From: Streptomyces durocortorensis
Lineage (GTDB): Bacteria; Actinomycetota; Actinomycetes; Streptomycetales; Streptomycetaceae
NCBI RefSeq assembly: GCF_031760065.1
Contig: NZ_CP134500.1
Location: 2,294,001 to 2,358,000 of the forward strand
Length of the DNA: 64,000 nucleotides
Direction: 5' to 3'
In this document: one piece after another, positions 62,500 through 64,000 of the stretch
Layout: every line of letters starts with the position of its first letter
Position numbering within the stretch: the first letter of the stretch is position 1
Notes under the pieces: model-generated
Databases searched by the model: none
The model's input: only the letters and a program-made list of their open reading frames with translations
What the model was told of the DNA's origin: nothing
Made by a program: the position numbers and the translations under genes

Positions 62500-63900
62500 A
62501 TGGGGTCGACAGGGGCAGTTCCCAACCTCGCCTTCCGCCGACTGCGCGGTCAGCGTTCCGCCGGGGAGTTCGCGGCGGCGGTGCGCAGAGCGGCGCGGGA
62601 GATCGGGGAGCAGGTCGCGTGCGACGCCCGCTACGTGGGGCGCGTGGAGTCCGGGGAGATCCGCTGCCCCAACTACGCCTACGAACGGGTCTTCCTGCAC
62701 ATGTTCCCCGGGGCGTCCCTGGCCGACCTGGGGTTCTCGGCCCGCGAGACCGTACGCGGGAGGGGGGCGCGGGTCGTGTCCGAGCCCCCGCCCGAACCTC
62801 CGCCCGCGCCCGTGTCCGTACCTGTGTCCCCACTCGCGCTTCACAGCGACATCCACGAAACCGACGAGGAGAGCGACGTGCTGCGTCGCGTATTCATGAC
62901 GAGCGGGACCGCCACGGTGGCGGCCGCTTCCCTGGGGCTCGGCGAGGCGCCCGCCTCCGCCGCCACCCGGGTCTCCCTGCCCGCGCAGCGCCGGGTCGGC
63001 GAGACGGAGGTGAGCGCCGTCGAGAAGGCCGTACGGCAGATCCGGCTGCTGGACGACCGGCACGGCGCGGACGGGCTGTACCGGCGGGCCGCCCAGCCGC
63101 TTCGCGCGGCGTACGAACTGCTGGACGCCGGGACCACCGCGCGCCGCGCCACCGCGGACCGGCTGCACGCGGGAGCGGGCGAGCTGGCCATCTCGGTGGG
63201 CTGGCTGGCCCATGACTCGGGCCGCTTCGACGACGCACGCTCGCACTACGCGGAGGCACTGGCCACGGCCCGGCTGTCCGGGGACGCGGGTCTTGAGGCG
63301 CACGCGTTCTGCAACACGTCGTTCCTGGCCCGGGACGCGGGGCGGCCGCGGGAGGCGGTACGGGCGGCGGAGGCCGGACAGCGGGCCGCCCGCACCCTGG
63401 GCTCGCCCCGGCTGCTGGCACTGCTCGCGCTGCGGGAGGCGGGGGGCCGGGCGGGGCTCGGTGACCGTACGGGGTGCGACCTGGCGATCGGGCGGGCGCG
63501 GGCAGCGTTCGAGCGGGGGCCCGCGGCCGGGGACCCCGAGTGGATGAGCTTCTTCCGGGAGGCGGAGCTTGAGCTGCTGGAGGCGCAGTGCTGGTCGGCG
63601 CTGGGCGACTGGTCCCGTGCCGCGCGGCACGGGCGCCGGGCCACGGCACTCCAGGACGCGCACTTCACCCGGAACCTGGCGCTGTACCGGGCCCAGCTGA
63701 CGGGCGACCTGGCCCGGGCGGGGCGGGTGGACGAGGCGGCGGCGACCGGGCACCAGGTCCTGGACCTGCTGACCCGGGTCCGGTCCTCGCGGATCCGGGG
63801 GATGCTGGCGGGGGCGGCACGAGTGCTGGAATCCCGGGGCGGGCCGCCCCCGGTCACGGCGTTCCTGACCCGGCACGGGGGGTCGGCGGTGGTGCGGTGA
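62500..63900 (+). CDS. NsdA-like regulator: XRE-type N-terminus and TPR-rich C-terminus
   Basis: I start at ATG 62500 (MGSTGAVPNLAFRRLRGQRS, 466 residues) behind GAGAGGGG; the longer open frame upstream is non-coding. Residues about 10-70 resemble an XRE helix-turn-helix (AREIGEQVACDARYVGRVES then GEIRCPNYAYERVFLHMFPG). A Pro-rich linker (about 88-110) and a TAT-like RRVFMTSGTATVAAASLGLG follow. The rest is helical repeats of TPR type (FDDARSHYAEALATARLSGD, HAFCNTSFLARDAGRPREAV). This layout matches NsdA/NsdB-type proteins, which negatively affect sporulation and antibiotic production. The internal signal-like stretch is curious for a DNA-binding protein. Confidence 0.7.
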   Translation: MGSTGAVPNLAFRRLRGQRSAGEFAAAVRRAAREIGEQVACDARYVGRVESGEIRCPNYAYERVFLHMFPGASLADLGFSARETVRGRGARVVSEPPPEPPPAPVSVPVSPLALHSDIHETDEESDVLRRVFMTSGTATVAAASLGLGEAPASAATRVSLPAQRRVGETEVSAVEKAVRQIRLLDDRHGADGLYRRAAQPLRAAYELLDAGTTARRATADRLHAGAGELAISVGWLAHDSGRFDDARSHYAEALATARLSGDAGLEAHAFCNTSFLARDAGRPREAVRAAEAGQRAARTLGSPRLLALLALREAGGRAGLGDRTGCDLAIGRARAAFERGPAAGDPEWMSFFREAELELLEAQCWSALGDWSRAARHGRRATALQDAHFTRNLALYRAQLTGDLARAGRVDEAAATGHQVLDLLTRVRSSRIRGMLAGAARVLESRGGPPPVTAFLTRHGGSAVVR

Positions 63901-63922
63901 GCGGTGAGAGCTTTCCGGCGGT

Positions 63923-63994
63923 GCGCGTGGTCAGCCCGTCCGGACCGGGCGGCTGCCCCCGCCGCCGTTGCGGGGCGCGTGGTCAGCCCGTCCG
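63923..63994. repeat. 20-bp direct repeat at the right window edge
   Basis: GCGCGTGGTCAGCCCGTCCG occurs at 63923-63942 and 63975-63994. On the minus strand both copies read as a C-terminal RTG followed by TGA, so a minus-strand gene entering from the right may have had its end duplicated. Too little sequence is visible to annotate that gene. Confidence 0.5.
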
Positions 63995-64000
63995 CAGGGC

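Overview
This is a high-GC actinobacterial chromosome segment that I assign to Streptomyces. The support is an adpA gene carrying an in-frame TTA codon next to ornA, a desferrioxamine locus with DmdR1-type iron boxes, a cebR-bglC-cebGFE cellobiose locus with CebR boxes, an XRE/DUF397 regulator pair, and near-universal GC-ending codons with many GTG and TTG starts. The right two thirds looks like conserved core chromosome. The first 11 kb looks like a small accessory island full of gene remnants.

Region 1 (1-11.1 kb) is a type VII secretion-linked polymorphic toxin locus. It holds a truncated upstream gene, two small WXG100/ESAT-6-like proteins, a DUF6507 protein, and a 991-residue toxin ending in a PD-(D/E)xK nuclease-like domain (D888, E902, K904). 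Three Imm49-type immunity genes and the remnant of a fourth follow. A separate orphan toxin tail is coupled by a GTGA overlap to an unrecognised putative immunity gene. Next come a frameshifted methyltransferase pseudogene, a hydrolase, and an antisense GNAT stub.

Region 2 (11.1-28.3 kb) is mostly housekeeping or accessory: an XRE/DUF397 pair, a short UvrA-like ABC protein, a VOC protein with an AraC regulator, an acyl-CoA dehydrogenase, a TesB thioesterase and a CDF metal transporter. It also has a two-gene membrane glycosyltransferase / O-acyltransferase operon whose leader carries DasR-like sites and tandem repeats, then DUF418, GPP34 and TetR genes.

Region 3 (28.3-40.5 kb) has two operons. 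The first is a leucine/branched-chain acyl-CoA catabolic operon (carboxylase beta and alpha subunits, HMG-CoA lyase, acyl-CoA dehydrogenase), divergent from its likely TetR regulator over two matching 16-bp operators. The second is the desF plus desABCD siderophore locus with two iron boxes and a strong terminator. No desE receptor gene lies between acdH and desF.

Region 4 (40.5-50 kb) contains DUF4429, glmS, a universal stress protein, adpA, ornA, tRNA-His, and a TerD protein fused to a nuclease-like domain.

Region 5 (49.8-64 kb) contains the cellobiose uptake and hydrolysis locus with four CebR boxes, a CBM2-GH18 chitinase, a two-component system, a spermidine-synthase-like protein, and an NsdA-like TPR regulator near the right edge.
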